DNA from: Pseudomonadota bacterium
GTDB taxonomy: Bacteria; Pseudomonadota; Gammaproteobacteria; Burkholderiales; Chitinibacteraceae
DNA length: 64,000 nucleotides
Assembly (NCBI GenBank): GCA_018261735.1
Contig: JAGTRM010000015.1
Location: 17,249 to 81,248, forward strand
Reading direction: 5' to 3'
Part shown: one piece after another, positions 1 through 9,910 of the stretch
How the letters are laid out: each line of letters starts with the position of its first letter
How positions within the stretch are numbered: the first letter of the stretch is position 1
Made by a program: the position numbers and the translations under genes
The notes under the pieces: model-generated
The model's input: the letters and a program-made list of their open reading frames with translations, nothing else
Databases searched by the model: none
Told to the model about the DNA's origin: nothing

Positions 1-2
1 TG

Positions 3-158
3 ATCGGCGCGGCACTGGTCAACGGCGCCAAGAGCTGGTTCACCGTGGCCTTTGCCGAATACTGGCTGTTCTTTCTGGGCGCGTTGTTCATCGGCGTCAC
101 GCTCTTCCTGCCTAACGGCGTGCTGGGCCTGATTGCCAAACTGCGGGGGATCAAATGA
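3..158 (+). CDS. urtC: Urea ABC transporter permease UrtC, C-terminal end (partial)
   Basis: Only the last 51 codons are inside the window; the gene starts upstream. The visible protein has a hydrophobic stretch (YWLFFLGALFIGVTLFLPNG) and ends in a short basic tail, typical of the last membrane segment of a LIV-type branched-chain/urea permease. UrtC would be one of two inner-membrane permeases of the UrtABCDE urea importer. The name rests mainly on context: the stop codon overlaps the urtD start (ATGA at 155-158), and urtE and the urease genes follow on the same strand. LivM would look the same at this length. Confidence 0.8.
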   Translation: MGAALVNGAKSWFTVAFAEYWLFFLGALFIGVTLFLPNGVLGLIAKLRGIK

Positions 159-979
159 GCGCAACGATTCATCCTTTCGATGGCGGGGCGTCCGGGGACG
201 CCGGTGGCGCGCGCGTGCTGCAGCCGGGGCTCGATGTCAGCCATGGCCAGATGCTTTACCTGGAAGACATCACCGTTTCCTTCGACGGTTTCCGGGCACT
301 CAACAAGCTGACGCTCTACATCGGTCAGGGCGAGCTGCGCTGCATTATCGGCCCCAACGGCGCAGGAAAGACCACGATGATGGACGTGATCACCGGCAAG
401 ACCCGGCCAGACAGCGGCACGGCGTTTTTCGGCCAGACGCTCGATCTGACCCGCATGACCGAGCCGCAGATCGCGCAGGCCGGCATCGGGCGCAAGTTCC
501 AGAAACCGACCGTGTTCGAGGCGATGAGCGTCTACGACAACCTCGAACTGGCGATGAAGACGCAGAAATCGGTCTGGGCCAGCCTGAAGGCTCGGTTAAG
601 TGGCGAAGAGCGTGACCGCATCGACGCCACGCTGCAGCGCATCCGCCTGAAAAACGAATACCTGCGCCCGGCCGGGCTGCTCTCGCACGGCCAGAAACAG
701 TGGTTGGAGATCGGCATGCTGCTGATGCAGGAGCCGCTGCTGTTGCTGCTCGACGAGCCGGTGGCCGGGATGACCGATGCCGAAACCGATGCCACGGCCG
801 AGCTGTTCCTGGAACTCGCGAACAAGCACACGCTGATGGTGGTCGAGCACGACATGGGCTTTGTCGGCAAGATTGCCGACAAGGTCACCGTGCTGCACGA
901 GGGCAGCGTGTTGGCGGAAGGATCGCTGGATGAGGTGCAGGCGAACGAGCGCGTGATCGAGGTCTACCTGGGACGCTAA
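155..979 (+). CDS. urtD: Urea ABC transporter ATP-binding protein UrtD
   Basis: 274-residue ABC ATPase. The Walker A motif (GPNGAGKTT) lies near residue 68, the signature is a relaxed LSHGQKQW near residue 177, and Walker B with its catalytic Glu (LLLLLDEP) is near residue 197, followed by the H-loop (VVEHDMGF). The weak LSHGQ signature and the RKFQKPTVFE segment are features of the LivG/UrtD branch. It would power urea import from the cytoplasmic face together with UrtE. The first 25 residues or so precede the usual family start, but ATG at 155 overlaps the urtC stop, indicating coupled translation. Urease genes follow downstream. Confidence 0.93.
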   Translation: MSATIHPFDGGASGDAGGARVLQPGLDVSHGQMLYLEDITVSFDGFRALNKLTLYIGQGELRCIIGPNGAGKTTMMDVITGKTRPDSGTAFFGQTLDLTRMTEPQIAQAGIGRKFQKPTVFEAMSVYDNLELAMKTQKSVWASLKARLSGEERDRIDATLQRIRLKNEYLRPAGLLSHGQKQWLEIGMLLMQEPLLLLLDEPVAGMTDAETDATAELFLELANKHTLMVVEHDMGFVGKIADKVTVLHEGSVLAEGSLDEVQANERVIEVYLGR

Positions 980-1011
980 CGGGCGGCTGCGCCTGCGCAT
1001 CTTGCGGTCGG

Positions 1012-1090
1012 GCGGTGCTCGGAATGCTCATGGACTTACATGTCCATTCCGCTTCCTGTGCTCCGGCCTTCCGCAACCTGCTTTGGCTCG
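1012..1090. repeat. Intergenic palindromic element between urtD and urtE
   Basis: The 153-bp gap between urtD and urtE, otherwise genes of one complex, holds a hairpin with arms ATGGAC (1029-1034) and GTCCAT (1041-1046) inside a longer imperfect inverted repeat (GGAATG ... CATTCC), followed by a C/T-rich stretch. The pattern resembles a dispersed intergenic repeat type I associate with Betaproteobacteria; that family assignment is recall, not a search. It also supplies a spurious in-frame ATG (1040) upstream of urtE. Confidence 0.45.
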
Positions 1091-1132
1091 CTCGCCCGTT
1101 GGAGGTGGTATGCCTCTACTGAGGAAACGAAA

Positions 1133-1831
1133 ATGTTGAACGTGAGCAATCTGAACCAATACTACGGCGGGAGCCACATCCTGCGCGATGTGGCACTCGA
1201 AGCACCCATCGGCGAAGTGACCTGTATTCTCGGGCGAAACGGCGTGGGCAAGACTACGCTGCTGAAATGCCTGATGGGCGTGATTCCGGCCAAAAGCGGC
1301 GAAATGCAGTGGATGGGCAAGTCGATCATGAAAATGAGCCCGCACGAGCGCGTGGCCGCCGGCATTGCCTATGTGCCGCAGGGGCGCGAGATTTTCGGGC
1401 GGCTGACCGTGGAAGAGAACCTGCTGATGGGCATGGCGCGTCTGCCCGGTCGCGAGGCGAAAAAGGTGCCGGAAGAAGTCTACGCCATGTTCCCGGTGCT
1501 CAAGGAAATGCGCCATCGGCGTGGCGGCGATCTCTCCGGGGGGCAACAACAGCAACTGGCCATCGGCCGGGCGCTGGTTAGCCGACCCACTTTGCTGATC
1601 CTCGATGAACCGACCGAGGGCATCCAGCCCTCGATCATCAAACTGATCGGGCAGGTGATCCGCCAATTGGCCGAACGCGGCGACATGGCGATTCTGCTGG
1701 TCGAGCAGTATTACGATTTTGCCGCCGAGCTGGCGGACCGCTACCTGGTGATGGAACGCGGCGAGGTGATCCGCAAAGGGGCTGGCTCGGAACTTGCTCT
1801 ACCCGAGGTCAAGGCGCTGGTCGCCATATAA
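1133..1831 (+). CDS. urtE: Urea ABC transporter ATP-binding protein UrtE
   Basis: 232-residue ABC ATPase of the LivF/UrtE type. Walker A is GRNGVGKTT near residue 34, the signature LSGGQQQQ is near residue 135, and Walker B LLILDEPTEG is near residue 155. The second ATPase of the urea importer, it pairs with UrtD. The start is ATG 1133, preceded by GAGGAAACG as ribosome-binding site and giving the normal MLNVSNLNQYYGGSHIL beginning. An in-frame ATG at 1040 would add 31 residues encoded by an intergenic repeat and is rejected. The stop is followed within 25 bp by ureD, tying urea transport to urease. Confidence 0.94.
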   Translation: MLNVSNLNQYYGGSHILRDVALEAPIGEVTCILGRNGVGKTTLLKCLMGVIPAKSGEMQWMGKSIMKMSPHERVAAGIAYVPQGREIFGRLTVEENLLMGMARLPGREAKKVPEEVYAMFPVLKEMRHRRGGDLSGGQQQQLAIGRALVSRPTLLILDEPTEGIQPSIIKLIGQVIRQLAERGDMAILLVEQYYDFAAELADRYLVMERGEVIRKGAGSELALPEVKALVAI

Positions 1832-1851
1832 AAGAGTTGCAACAAATCGAT

Positions 1852-2700
1852 ATGGATCGCGCACCAGATTGCATCGTCAGCGGTTTTGACAACTGGCAAG
1901 CCAGCCTGGCGCTGGGCTATGCGCGCACAAACATGGGCACCGTTCCTGTGCGTCGTATGCACCACGGCCCTTTAAGGGTGCAAAAGCACCTGTACCCGGA
2001 AGGTCCGGAAGTTTGCCAGCACATCATCGTGCATCCGCCGGGCGGCATTGCCGGCGGTGATCAGCTCAAGATCGACGTGGCGCTGGAACGCGATGCCCAT
2101 GCCTTGATCACCAGCCCCGGTGCGGCCAAGTGGTATCGCGGCTTTGGCCGTGCGGCGCAACAGGATCTGACGACCCGTCTGGAGCAGGGCGCGATCCTGG
2201 AATGGCTGCCGCAGGAAACCATCCTTTTCAATGGCGCGGATGTCACGATAGCCAACCGCTTCGATCTGGCCGCCGATGCCCGCCTGCTGGCGATGGAAGT
2301 GGTCAGCCTCGGGCGCCGGGCCTGTGGCGAACAGTTCCAGGAAGGCTGCTGGCGGCAGAAAACTGAAATTCGCCGCGCCGGACGGCTACTCTGGCATGAA
2401 CAGATTGCCTTGCCCGGTGGCTCGCCCTTGCTGGATTCGCCGATTGGCATGGCCGGTTTCCCGGTTACTGGCAACCTGATCTGGGTTGGCCCTGCTTTGC
2501 CGCAAGAAATAACCGATGCCTGTCGTGTGCTGGACGTGGAAGGCAGGCTGGCCATCACGCAACTGCCGGATATCTGGGTGGCCCGCTATCTGGGGCCGGG
2601 AACCGAAGCCGCGCATGCCGCGCTGCGGGCGGTCTGGGCGCTGGTTCGCCCAGTCGCTCTGGGCCGTGCTGCCGTGGCCCCGCGGATCTGGGCGACATAA
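1852..2700 (+). CDS. ureD: Urease accessory protein UreD
   Basis: 282-residue urease accessory protein (also called UreH). The family hallmark HHGPLRVQKHLYPEG and the HPPGGIAGGDQL motif are near the N terminus, with the GAAKWYR segment around residue 90. UreD binds the urease apoprotein and is the platform for UreF and UreG during nickel insertion and lysine carbamylation. The start is uncertain: TTG at 1837 is in frame and nearer the urtE stop, but ATG 1852 gives the usual short lead before the conserved WQASLALGY. No clear ribosome-binding site distinguishes the two. It is the first gene of the urease block, read from the urt side. Confidence 0.92.
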   Translation: MDRAPDCIVSGFDNWQASLALGYARTNMGTVPVRRMHHGPLRVQKHLYPEGPEVCQHIIVHPPGGIAGGDQLKIDVALERDAHALITSPGAAKWYRGFGRAAQQDLTTRLEQGAILEWLPQETILFNGADVTIANRFDLAADARLLAMEVVSLGRRACGEQFQEGCWRQKTEIRRAGRLLWHEQIALPGGSPLLDSPIGMAGFPVTGNLIWVGPALPQEITDACRVLDVEGRLAITQLPDIWVARYLGPGTEAAHAALRAVWALVRPVALGRAAVAPRIWAT

Positions 2701-2730
2701 AACGATTGAATAATTGATCAGGAGAAACGG

Positions 2731-3033
2731 ATGGAACTCACCCCGCGCGAAAAAGACAAGTTGCTGCTGTTTACCGCAGGCCTCGTGGCCGAACGCCGCC
2801 TGGCGCGCGGCGTGGTGCTCAACTACCCGGAAGCCGTGGCGTATATCTCCTGCGCGATTCTGGAAGGCGCGCGCGACGGGCGCAGCGTGGCCGAGCTGAT
2901 GAGCTTTGGCACCACGCTCTTGACGCGGGATCAGGTCATGGAAGGCGTACCCGAGATGATTCCGGAAATCCAGGTCGAAGCTACTTTCCCGGACGGCACC
3001 AAGCTTGTCACCGTTCACCAACCTATCGTCTAA
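2731..3033 (+). CDS. ureA: Urease subunit gamma
   Basis: 100 residues, the normal length of a separate gamma subunit. Starts with [17 protein letters not shown], followed by the conserved ERRLARG and [10 protein letters not shown] segments; ends in the typical VTVHQPIV. UreA, UreB and UreC form the (alpha-beta-gamma)3 enzyme that hydrolyses urea to ammonia and carbamate. A good ribosome-binding site (AGGAG) lies before ATG 2731. It is separated from ureB by a metal-permease gene, whereas ureA and ureB are adjacent in many bacteria. Confidence 0.97.
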   Translation: MELTPREKDKLLLFTAGLVAERRLARGVVLNYPEAVAYISCAILEGARDGRSVAELMSFGTTLLTRDQVMEGVPEMIPEIQVEATFPDGTKLVTVHQPIV

Positions 3034-3048
3034 CCCAGGAGCTCCCTC

Positions 3049-3636
3049 ATGAAAAATTTGCGTTCGTTTGCTGTTGCTGCCCTAGCTCTGTTGCCCGGCC
3101 TCGCGCTGGCCCATATCGGTGTCGATGCCGGCAGCCATCATGGTTCGGCGTTTATGATCGGGCTGGTACACCCGTTCACCGGCATGGATCACATGGCGGC
3201 GATGCTGGCCGTTGGCGTCTGGAGTGTTCTGGTTACCCGGCAGGTATGGGTGATGCCGGTCGCGTTTGCCGGGTTGCTGCTGGTCGGCGGCCTGATCGGT
3301 TTCAGCGGCGCCGCGGTGCCGATGGTTGAACCGATGATTGCCGCATCGCTTCTGGTGCTGGGCCTCCTGATCGGTGCGCGCGTGCGGTTGCCACTGTTGA
3401 TGGGCGCAGTATTGGTCGGCCTGTTTGCCGTTTTCCATGGCGTGGCGCACGGCAGCGAACTGCCTGCCGCACAAGCCGTGGCGGCATTGTCGGGCATGGT
3501 GCTGGGCACGCTGGCTCTGCATCTATCCGGCATGGTGCTCGGCGTATTGTTCAAGCAGCGCAGTGCCTGGTATTCGCGAGTTCTCGGTGGCGGCATCGCG
3601 TTGATGGGCGCCGGCTTCCTGGTCAGTGCACTCTGA
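3049..3636 (+). CDS. HupE/UreJ family nickel/cobalt permease
   Basis: 195-residue integral membrane protein with an N-terminal signal-like segment ending LPGLALAHIG, then about six hydrophobic helices. The family signature H-P-F-x-G-x-D-H is present (VHPFTGMDHMAAMLAVG), with a second conserved His pair in VFHGVAHGSEL. HupE/UreJ proteins are secondary transporters for nickel or cobalt, so it most likely supplies Ni2+ for the UreC active site. Ribosome-binding site AGGAG precedes ATG 3049. It sits 15 bp after ureA and 9 bp before ureB, in the middle of the structural genes, which supports a dedicated urease role (UreJ). Confidence 0.92.
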   Translation: MKNLRSFAVAALALLPGLALAHIGVDAGSHHGSAFMIGLVHPFTGMDHMAAMLAVGVWSVLVTRQVWVMPVAFAGLLLVGGLIGFSGAAVPMVEPMIAASLLVLGLLIGARVRLPLLMGAVLVGLFAVFHGVAHGSELPAAQAVAALSGMVLGTLALHLSGMVLGVLFKQRSAWYSRVLGGGIALMGAGFLVSAL

Positions 3637-3645
3637 GGGGCCAAC

Positions 3646-3951
3646 ATGATTCCGGGCGAAATGCAGGTGAGTGAGGGCGAGATCGAAATCAATGCCGGGC
3701 GGCAGACGGTCTCGCTGGTGGTGGCCAACGTGGGCGATCGGCCGATCCAGGTCGGCTCGCACTACCATTTTTTTGAAACCAACGATTTTCTGCAGTTCGA
3801 TCGCGCGCAAGCACGCGGCTTCCGCCTCAACATCGCGGCCGGAACGGCAGTGCGTTTCGAGCCGGGCCAAACCCGGACCGTGGAGCTGGTCGCGTTGGCG
3901 GGTGAACGGGCGGTGTACGGCTTTCAGGGCAAGGTAATGGGGAAATTGTGA
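3646..3951 (+). CDS. ureB: Urease subunit beta
   Basis: 101 residues, normal for a separate beta subunit. Begins [18 protein letters not shown] and contains the conserved [17 protein letters not shown] and [17 protein letters not shown] segments, ending in a [14 protein letters not shown] tail. It packs against UreC in the urease trimer. The gene follows hupE by 9 bp and is separated from ureC by 72 bp that contain an inverted repeat. Confidence 0.97.
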   Translation: MIPGEMQVSEGEIEINAGRQTVSLVVANVGDRPIQVGSHYHFFETNDFLQFDRAQARGFRLNIAAGTAVRFEPGQTRTVELVALAGERAVYGFQGKVMGKL

Positions 3952-4012
3952 GGAGTTAGGAGTGAGGCGGGAGGAGTAACCCCTCACTTTTAACACCTCA
4001 CTCCTCACACAG
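3952..4012. repeat. Inverted repeat of the GAGGAGTAA type between ureB and ureC
   Basis: The ureB-ureC gap is filled by a purine-rich then pyrimidine-rich inverted repeat. AGGAGTGAGG (3958-3967) pairs with CCTCACTCCT (3996-4005), and GAGGAGTAAC (3971-3980) lies inside. The same GAGGAGTAA word forms a perfect inverted repeat between fdx and iscX (20801-20834), so this is probably a dispersed family. A folded RNA here could set the ureC to ureA/B expression ratio, but that is inference. Confidence 0.6.
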
Positions 4013-4023
4013 GAGAAACACGA

Positions 4024-5727
<1,704 letters not shown>

Positions 5728-5738
5728 AAGATGCACGC

Positions 5739-6230
5739 ATGCTGGTTTTGACCAAACGAACCGAATCAACGGAAACCGCGCTGGAATTGCCGCTACCGTA
5801 TGAATACCGCCAGAAAGCGCGATTTCGCACGCGGATTCCTGAAGGCGAAGAGGTCGGCTGGTTCTTGGAGCACGACGGCCGTCCGTTGCGTGGCGGCGAT
5901 TGCCTGCTGGCCGAGGATGGCCGCGTGGTGCGCATGGTGGCCAAGGCCGAGGCCGTGCTGCATGTCACGGCCAACACGCCATTGGAGCTGACCCGCGCGG
6001 CGTATCACCTCGGCAATCGCCATGTGCCGCTGCAAGTGGGGGAGGGCTGGCTGCGCCTGCTCGATGACTATGTGCTGGCCGATATGCTGGCACAGCTGGG
6101 CGTCACGGTCGTCAAGCTCGAAGCGCCATTCGAGCCCGAGGCCGGCGCGTATGGTGGCGGCAGCCATCACAGTCACGGCGATCCGGAATTTCACAGCAAG
6201 CCCAAATTGCACCTGTTCGGCGGGCGCTGA
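5739..6230 (+). CDS. ureE: Urease accessory protein UreE (nickel chaperone)
   Basis: 163-residue UreE. The N-terminal half carries the peptide-binding domain (RFRTRIPEGEEVGWFLEHDG), followed by the metal-binding domain with the conserved HLGNRHVPLQV around residue 90-100. The C-terminal tail is His-rich (GGGSHHSHGD, then more His), a nickel-binding extension. UreE delivers Ni2+ to the UreG/UreF/UreD complex. ATG 5739 is chosen; a TTG at 5724 overlapping the ureC stop is in frame but would add five unconserved residues. Spacing to ureC is 11 bp and to ureF 2 bp. Confidence 0.95.
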   Translation: MLVLTKRTESTETALELPLPYEYRQKARFRTRIPEGEEVGWFLEHDGRPLRGGDCLLAEDGRVVRMVAKAEAVLHVTANTPLELTRAAYHLGNRHVPLQVGEGWLRLLDDYVLADMLAQLGVTVVKLEAPFEPEAGAYGGGSHHSHGDPEFHSKPKLHLFGGR

Positions 6231-6232
6231 TC

Positions 6233-6892
6233 ATGGATATGGCCGCTTTCCAGCTTCTGCGCCTGGCGAGTCCCGCCTTGCCGATCGGTGCCTACAGTTA
6301 TTCGCAGGGCATGGAATCGGCCATCGAGCATGAGGTGGTGCGCGATTCGGCCACGGCCCGGGTCTGGATCGCCGATCAACTGAACGGCCCGGTCGGTCGC
6401 TGGGAAGCGCCGTTGCTCTGGCATTCGCTGCTGGCTGCGGAACAGGAAAACTGGATGCAACTCGATGCGCTGAACCAGCGCTGGCTGGCGAGCCGCGAAA
6501 CCCGCGAGCTGCGCGCCGAGACCGAACAAACCGGCTATTCGCTGATCCAGTTGTTGAAAGCGCTCGATGGCGGCGAATTGCCGCTGGCCGGGCCGGTGGG
6601 TTTGTTGGCCGCCTGGGCGCTGGCCGCCAGGCACTGGCATATCTACCCGCAGGCAGCATTGCAGGCCTACCTGTGGAGCTGGCAGGAAAACCAAGTGATG
6701 GTGTTGATGAAAGCGCTGCCGATGGGGCAGGTGGCCGGGCAGAAACTGCTCGGCGAGCTGTTGCCGGAACTGGAAGCCGCAACCCAACTGGCGCAAAGCC
6801 TGCCGGAAGACGAGCTTTCCGGCTTTGCCCCGGCGCTGGCGTGGCTGTCGGCGCGGCATGAAATTCAATACAGCAGATTATTCAGGTCGTAA
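6233..6892 (+). CDS. ureF: Urease accessory protein UreF
   Basis: 219 residues, all-helical. Conserved landmarks are [25 protein letters not shown] at the N terminus and the [18 protein letters not shown] segment near residue 165. UreF binds UreD on apo-urease and acts as a gate for UreG GTPase during nickel delivery. The ATG at 6233 lies two bases after the ureE stop, so the two are probably translationally coupled. The stop is 17 bp before the chosen ureG start. Confidence 0.95.
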   Translation: MDMAAFQLLRLASPALPIGAYSYSQGMESAIEHEVVRDSATARVWIADQLNGPVGRWEAPLLWHSLLAAEQENWMQLDALNQRWLASRETRELRAETEQTGYSLIQLLKALDGGELPLAGPVGLLAAWALAARHWHIYPQAALQAYLWSWQENQVMVLMKALPMGQVAGQKLLGELLPELEAATQLAQSLPEDELSGFAPALAWLSARHEIQYSRLFRS

Positions 6893-6909
6893 TAAAAATG
6901 GAGACAAAC

Positions 6910-7524
6910 ATGAAGAAACCCCCTCTGCGCGTGGGCATCGGCGGGCCGGTCGGCTCGGGCAAAACCGCACTGACGCTGGCGTTGTGCAAGGCCATGCGCG
7001 AAAAATACAACGTGGCCGCTGTGACCAATGACATCTACACCCAGGAAGACGCGCAGTTCCTGGTGCGCAACGAGGCGCTGACGCCGGATCGCATCATCGG
7101 CGTGGAAACCGGCGGCTGCCCGCATACGGCAATCCGCGAGGATGCCTCGATCAATCTCGAAGCAATCGCGCGTCTGAACGAGCGTTTCCCCGATCTGGAC
7201 GTGATTTTCGTGGAAAGCGGCGGCGACAATCTTGCGGCGACTTTCAGTCCGGAACTGTCCGATCTCACGCTGTACGTGATCGATGTGGCCGCGGGCGAAA
7301 AGATTCCGCGCAAGGGCGGGCCGGGCATCATGAAATCCGACCTGTTGATCATCAACAAGATCGACCTTGCGCCGATGGTGGGGGCTTCGCTCGAAGTGAT
7401 GGATCACGATGCCAAGAAAATGCGCGGCGAGCGGCCTTTCCTGTTTTCCAACATGAAAACGGGATTTTCGCTCGACCGGATCATCGGCTTCATCGAGACC
7501 CAGGGCATGCTGAGCGCGGCTTGA
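6910..7524 (+). CDS. ureG: Urease accessory GTPase UreG
   Basis: 204-residue SIMIBI-class GTPase. The P-loop [13 protein letters not shown] is at residues 9-20, the metal-binding CPH motif in [17 protein letters not shown] near residue 70, and the guanine-specificity motif NKID in [11 protein letters not shown] near residue 145. GTP hydrolysis drives nickel insertion into UreC. ATG 6910 is preferred because GGAG lies six bases upstream and it gives the standard [13 protein letters not shown] start; an in-frame ATG at 6898 has no site. It is the last gene of the urease run; the next gene is convergent. Confidence 0.97.
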   Translation: MKKPPLRVGIGGPVGSGKTALTLALCKAMREKYNVAAVTNDIYTQEDAQFLVRNEALTPDRIIGVETGGCPHTAIREDASINLEAIARLNERFPDLDVIFVESGGDNLAATFSPELSDLTLYVIDVAAGEKIPRKGGPGIMKSDLLIINKIDLAPMVGASLEVMDHDAKKMRGERPFLFSNMKTGFSLDRIIGFIETQGMLSAA

Positions 7525-7525
7525 G

Positions 7526-7939
7526 TCAGCCTTTGGCCGGTGCGGCCTGCTTGACGCGGTAGGCGCAATACCCGGGCCGCGGCCCGATCTGCGGATGGTT
7601 GCGGCAGGTGTTGGGCCGTTTTTCGTAGATCGTGCAACGGCGGGTTTGCGCATCCAGGTAGCGGCAGTCGTGATTGGCGCGCCGCGCCAGCGTAAATATG
7701 CTGTTCTTGAAGTTGAAGTGTTCGATGATGCCGGCCTTCATCAGCCGCTTGGCAATCTGCTTGGCGGGTTCCCCGGCTTCAAACTCGTCCACCACGCCCA
7801 TGCGCACCAGATCCGGCAGTTTGACTTCAACCGGCATGGTGCAGCAGGTCGCCATGCAGTGCTCGCAGAGTCCGGCACGGTATTTCAGCCAGGTGCCCAG
7901 GCGGTCCAGATCGGAAAGGTGAATGAGGGGTTTGTTCAT
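7526..7939 (-). CDS. YkgJ family cysteine-cluster protein
   Basis: 137 residues with eight or so cysteines in the YkgJ/UPF0153 arrangement: CEHCMATCC near residue 25, then CRYLDAQTRRCTIYEKRPNTC and a C-terminal YCAYR. Members are predicted zinc- or iron-chelating proteins of unknown biochemical role. The protein is soluble, with no signal peptide. It converges on ureG with one base between the stops and is transcribed alone. There is no sequence evidence that it works with urease, though metal binding next to nickel genes is suggestive. Confidence 0.88.
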   Translation of the reverse strand: MNKPLIHLSDLDRLGTWLKYRAGLCEHCMATCCTMPVEVKLPDLVRMGVVDEFEAGEPAKQIAKRLMKAGIIEHFNFKNSIFTLARRANHDCRYLDAQTRRCTIYEKRPNTCRNHPQIGPRPGYCAYRVKQAAPAKG

Positions 7940-8227
7940 AAGGGAAAGGGCAGATCAACGAGACGTGATTCTGCCTGCTCACGCGCTCCCCGGCCAGCCT
8001 TGATGAGGATTTCCCTCTGCCCGCCTGTCGTTCGTGAAAAATAAAGGTTGCCAAACAGGGCGCAGAGGTCCACAGTGCAGTCAGCGATTTTCAAGTAGTG
8101 TTGTTTTTGCCCGGCTTTGTACCTTTCTTTTCTTGTGGTACTTCAGTTTGTCATTCCCGCCGTCTTGATGCTCGCCCAACAGGGCAGTCAGTCCCTTTTC
8201 TATTCTCTTTTTCAAGGAACTCAAGAC

Positions 8228-8434
8228 ATGACAACAGGTACCGTAAAGTGGTTCAACGATTCCAAGGGCTTCGGCTTCATTACTCCTGATGGTGGTGGCG
8301 ACGATCTGTTCGCGCACTTTTCCGCCATTCAAAACCAAGGTTTCAAAACGCTCGCTGAAAACCAGCGCGTGAGCTTCGAAATCACCACTGGCCCCAAAGG
8401 CAAACAGGCTTCCAATATCTGCCCGGCTGAATAA
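8228..8434 (+). CDS. Cold-shock protein (CspA family)
   Basis: 68-residue single cold-shock domain. The RNP1 motif (KGFGFI) and RNP2-like segment (DLFAHFSAI) are present, with the start [18 protein letters not shown]. It binds single-stranded RNA and DNA and melts RNA secondary structure. ATG 8228 is preceded by AAGGAAC. The frame stays open far upstream (to 8117), but those residues are not conserved and are probably the long 5' leader usual for these genes. A strong terminator follows at 8458, separating it from the IF-1 gene. Confidence 0.96.
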   Translation: MTTGTVKWFNDSKGFGFITPDGGGDDLFAHFSAIQNQGFKTLAENQRVSFEITTGPKGKQASNICPAE

Positions 8435-8457
8435 GCTGAGTGGCATTGCCTGACCAG

Positions 8458-8488
8458 AGCCCGGCGTTGCCGGGCTTTTCTGCTTTTT
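8458..8488 (+). terminator. Rho-independent terminator after the cold-shock gene
   Basis: Perfect 8-bp stem AGCCCGGC / GCCGGGCT with a GTT loop (8458-8476), followed by TTTTCTGCTTTTTT. Placed 24 bp after the cold-shock stop codon. Confidence 0.9.
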
Positions 8489-8503
8489 TCAAAGGAATGC
8501 CCA

Positions 8504-8767
8504 ATGGCTAAAGAAGACCTGATTGAAATGAATGGCGCGGTAACCGAAGTGTTGCCGGATTCGCGTTTTCGCGTAAAGCTGGAAAACGGCCACGAATTGA
8601 TCGCCTATACCGCAGGCAAGATGCGCAAGCACCATATCCGTATCCTGGCCGGTGACAAAGTGACCCTGGAGCTGACTCCTTACGATCTGACCAAGGGCCG
8701 CATCACTTTCCGCCACATTGAAAACCGGGGCAGCAGCAACCCGCCGCCACCGCGCCGCCGTTTCTGA
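8504..8767 (+). CDS. infA: Translation initiation factor IF-1 (second, non-operonic copy)
   Basis: 87 residues with the S1/OB-fold IF-1 sequence: [18 protein letters not shown], then [26 protein letters not shown] and a [10 protein letters not shown] end. IF-1 blocks the A site of the 30S subunit during initiation. It is 15 residues longer than the 72-residue classical form, the extra part being a Pro/Arg tail (NPPPPRRRF). Such longer copies lie outside the ribosomal-protein operon in many Betaproteobacteria, often beside a cold-shock gene as here. That suggests a stress or cold role, which is inference. Confidence 0.95.
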   Translation: MAKEDLIEMNGAVTEVLPDSRFRVKLENGHELIAYTAGKMRKHHIRILAGDKVTLELTPYDLTKGRITFRHIENRGSSNPPPPRRRF

Positions 8768-8794
8768 TCACGGATTTTGATTGCACCCTGATTT

Positions 8795-8823
8795 AACGCC
8801 ACCCTCTGCGGTGGCGTTTTTGC
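8795..8823 (+). terminator. Rho-independent terminator after infA
   Basis: Stem AACGCCAC / GGTGGCGTT with a short loop, then TTTT. It lies 27 bp after the infA stop. Confidence 0.88.
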
Positions 8824-8877
8824 GTTTCCGGGGTGGCAACGATACACCGCGAAAAACCGGCAGCACCCCGCCCTGGC

Positions 8878-8907
8878 TTGACTACAATACAACCATTGTC
8901 GTATGCC
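8878..8907 (+). promoter_or_regulatory. Candidate sigma-70 promoter for the HDOD gene
   Basis: TTGACT (8878-8883) and TATGCC (8902-8907) with an 18-bp spacer, 58 bp before the HDOD start codon. An ACAAT/ATTGT inverted repeat lies in the spacer. The -10 is weak, so this is a tentative call. Confidence 0.4.
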
Positions 8908-8964
8908 GGATTCAGGTTGGATTGATTATTGCTTTGAAGACTGGACAGTCAACGAGGTGGACGA

Positions 8965-9837
8965 ATGACAATCACGGAACAAGCCGATTTGACTGGAAAC
9001 GCACTCAATGCGCAACGTTTCCAGATGTTGGAAGATATTGCCGCAGAATTGTCGGGCGAGGTGGTGTTTCCGACCTGTTTTGATCTGGCGGTGCGCATCC
9101 GCAAGGCGTTGCGTGATACCGACCAGCCGTTGAGCCGGATCGCCGAGCAGATCGGCCTGGAGCCGCTGATCGGCAGCAAACTGTTGAGCATGGCCAATTC
9201 GGTCGCTTTCAATCCCGCCGGGATTGTCGTGAAGGATCTCAAGACCGCCATCAGCCGCCTCGGGCTGGAAACCGTGCGCAGCACCGCGATGACGATCACC
9301 ATGGGCCAGATGTTGCGCTCGCGCGAGATGGCCAATTTCGAGGAAATGGCGCATTGGTTGTGGCAGCATTCCATTTTGGCCGCTAGCGCGACCTATATCC
9401 TGGCCAAGCGGATGACCCGCTTCAATCCGGATGAGGCCATGATGGCCGGCCTGGTGCACGATCTGGGCGCGTTCTACATGCTGTATCGCGCGGCACAATA
9501 CAGCGAACTGCGCGCTCGTCCCGATACGGTGAAATTTCTGATTGCACAATGGCACGAAAGCATTGGGTTATCCGTTCTGGCTGCACTGGGTATGTCTGAA
9601 GACATGATCGAAGCCGTGCGCGATCACGATGTGCTACGCCCCGCGCCGGCTCAACCCAAGACCCTCAATGACGTGGTGTATCTGGGCAATATCCTGGCAG
9701 GGGGGCGCTTTGAGTGGATGCATCAGGATATTGATCAGGACACCATCGATAAATACGCACTGGGCGAGGTCTATACCTCGCTCAAGGAAGAAATCCAGGC
9801 CCATGCGGCCCAGATGACTTCCGTTTTCGGTGAATAG
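8965..9837 (+). CDS. HDOD domain-containing protein
   Basis: 290 residues, most of it an HDOD domain (residues about 20-230), an HD-related helical fold lacking catalytic metal ligands. Visible landmarks are LSRIAEQIGLEPLIGSKLLSMANS near residue 60 and the degenerate HD region MMAGLVHDLGAFYMLY near residue 165. HDOD proteins are usually signalling or regulatory proteins linked to motility, c-di-GMP or stress. No output domain is fused here. A good GAGGTGG site precedes ATG 8965. It is flanked by a terminator and a convergent gene, so it is a single-gene unit. Confidence 0.85.
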   Translation: MTITEQADLTGNALNAQRFQMLEDIAAELSGEVVFPTCFDLAVRIRKALRDTDQPLSRIAEQIGLEPLIGSKLLSMANSVAFNPAGIVVKDLKTAISRLGLETVRSTAMTITMGQMLRSREMANFEEMAHWLWQHSILAASATYILAKRMTRFNPDEAMMAGLVHDLGAFYMLYRAAQYSELRARPDTVKFLIAQWHESIGLSVLAALGMSEDMIEAVRDHDVLRPAPAQPKTLNDVVYLGNILAGGRFEWMHQDIDQDTIDKYALGEVYTSLKEEIQAHAAQMTSVFGE

Positions 9838-9910
9838 CTCAGCACGCAAGGGGAAGGAATAGATAGCCGGATGATGGCTATCCAACCCCTTCCACGCTAC
9901 CGCCAGACGC

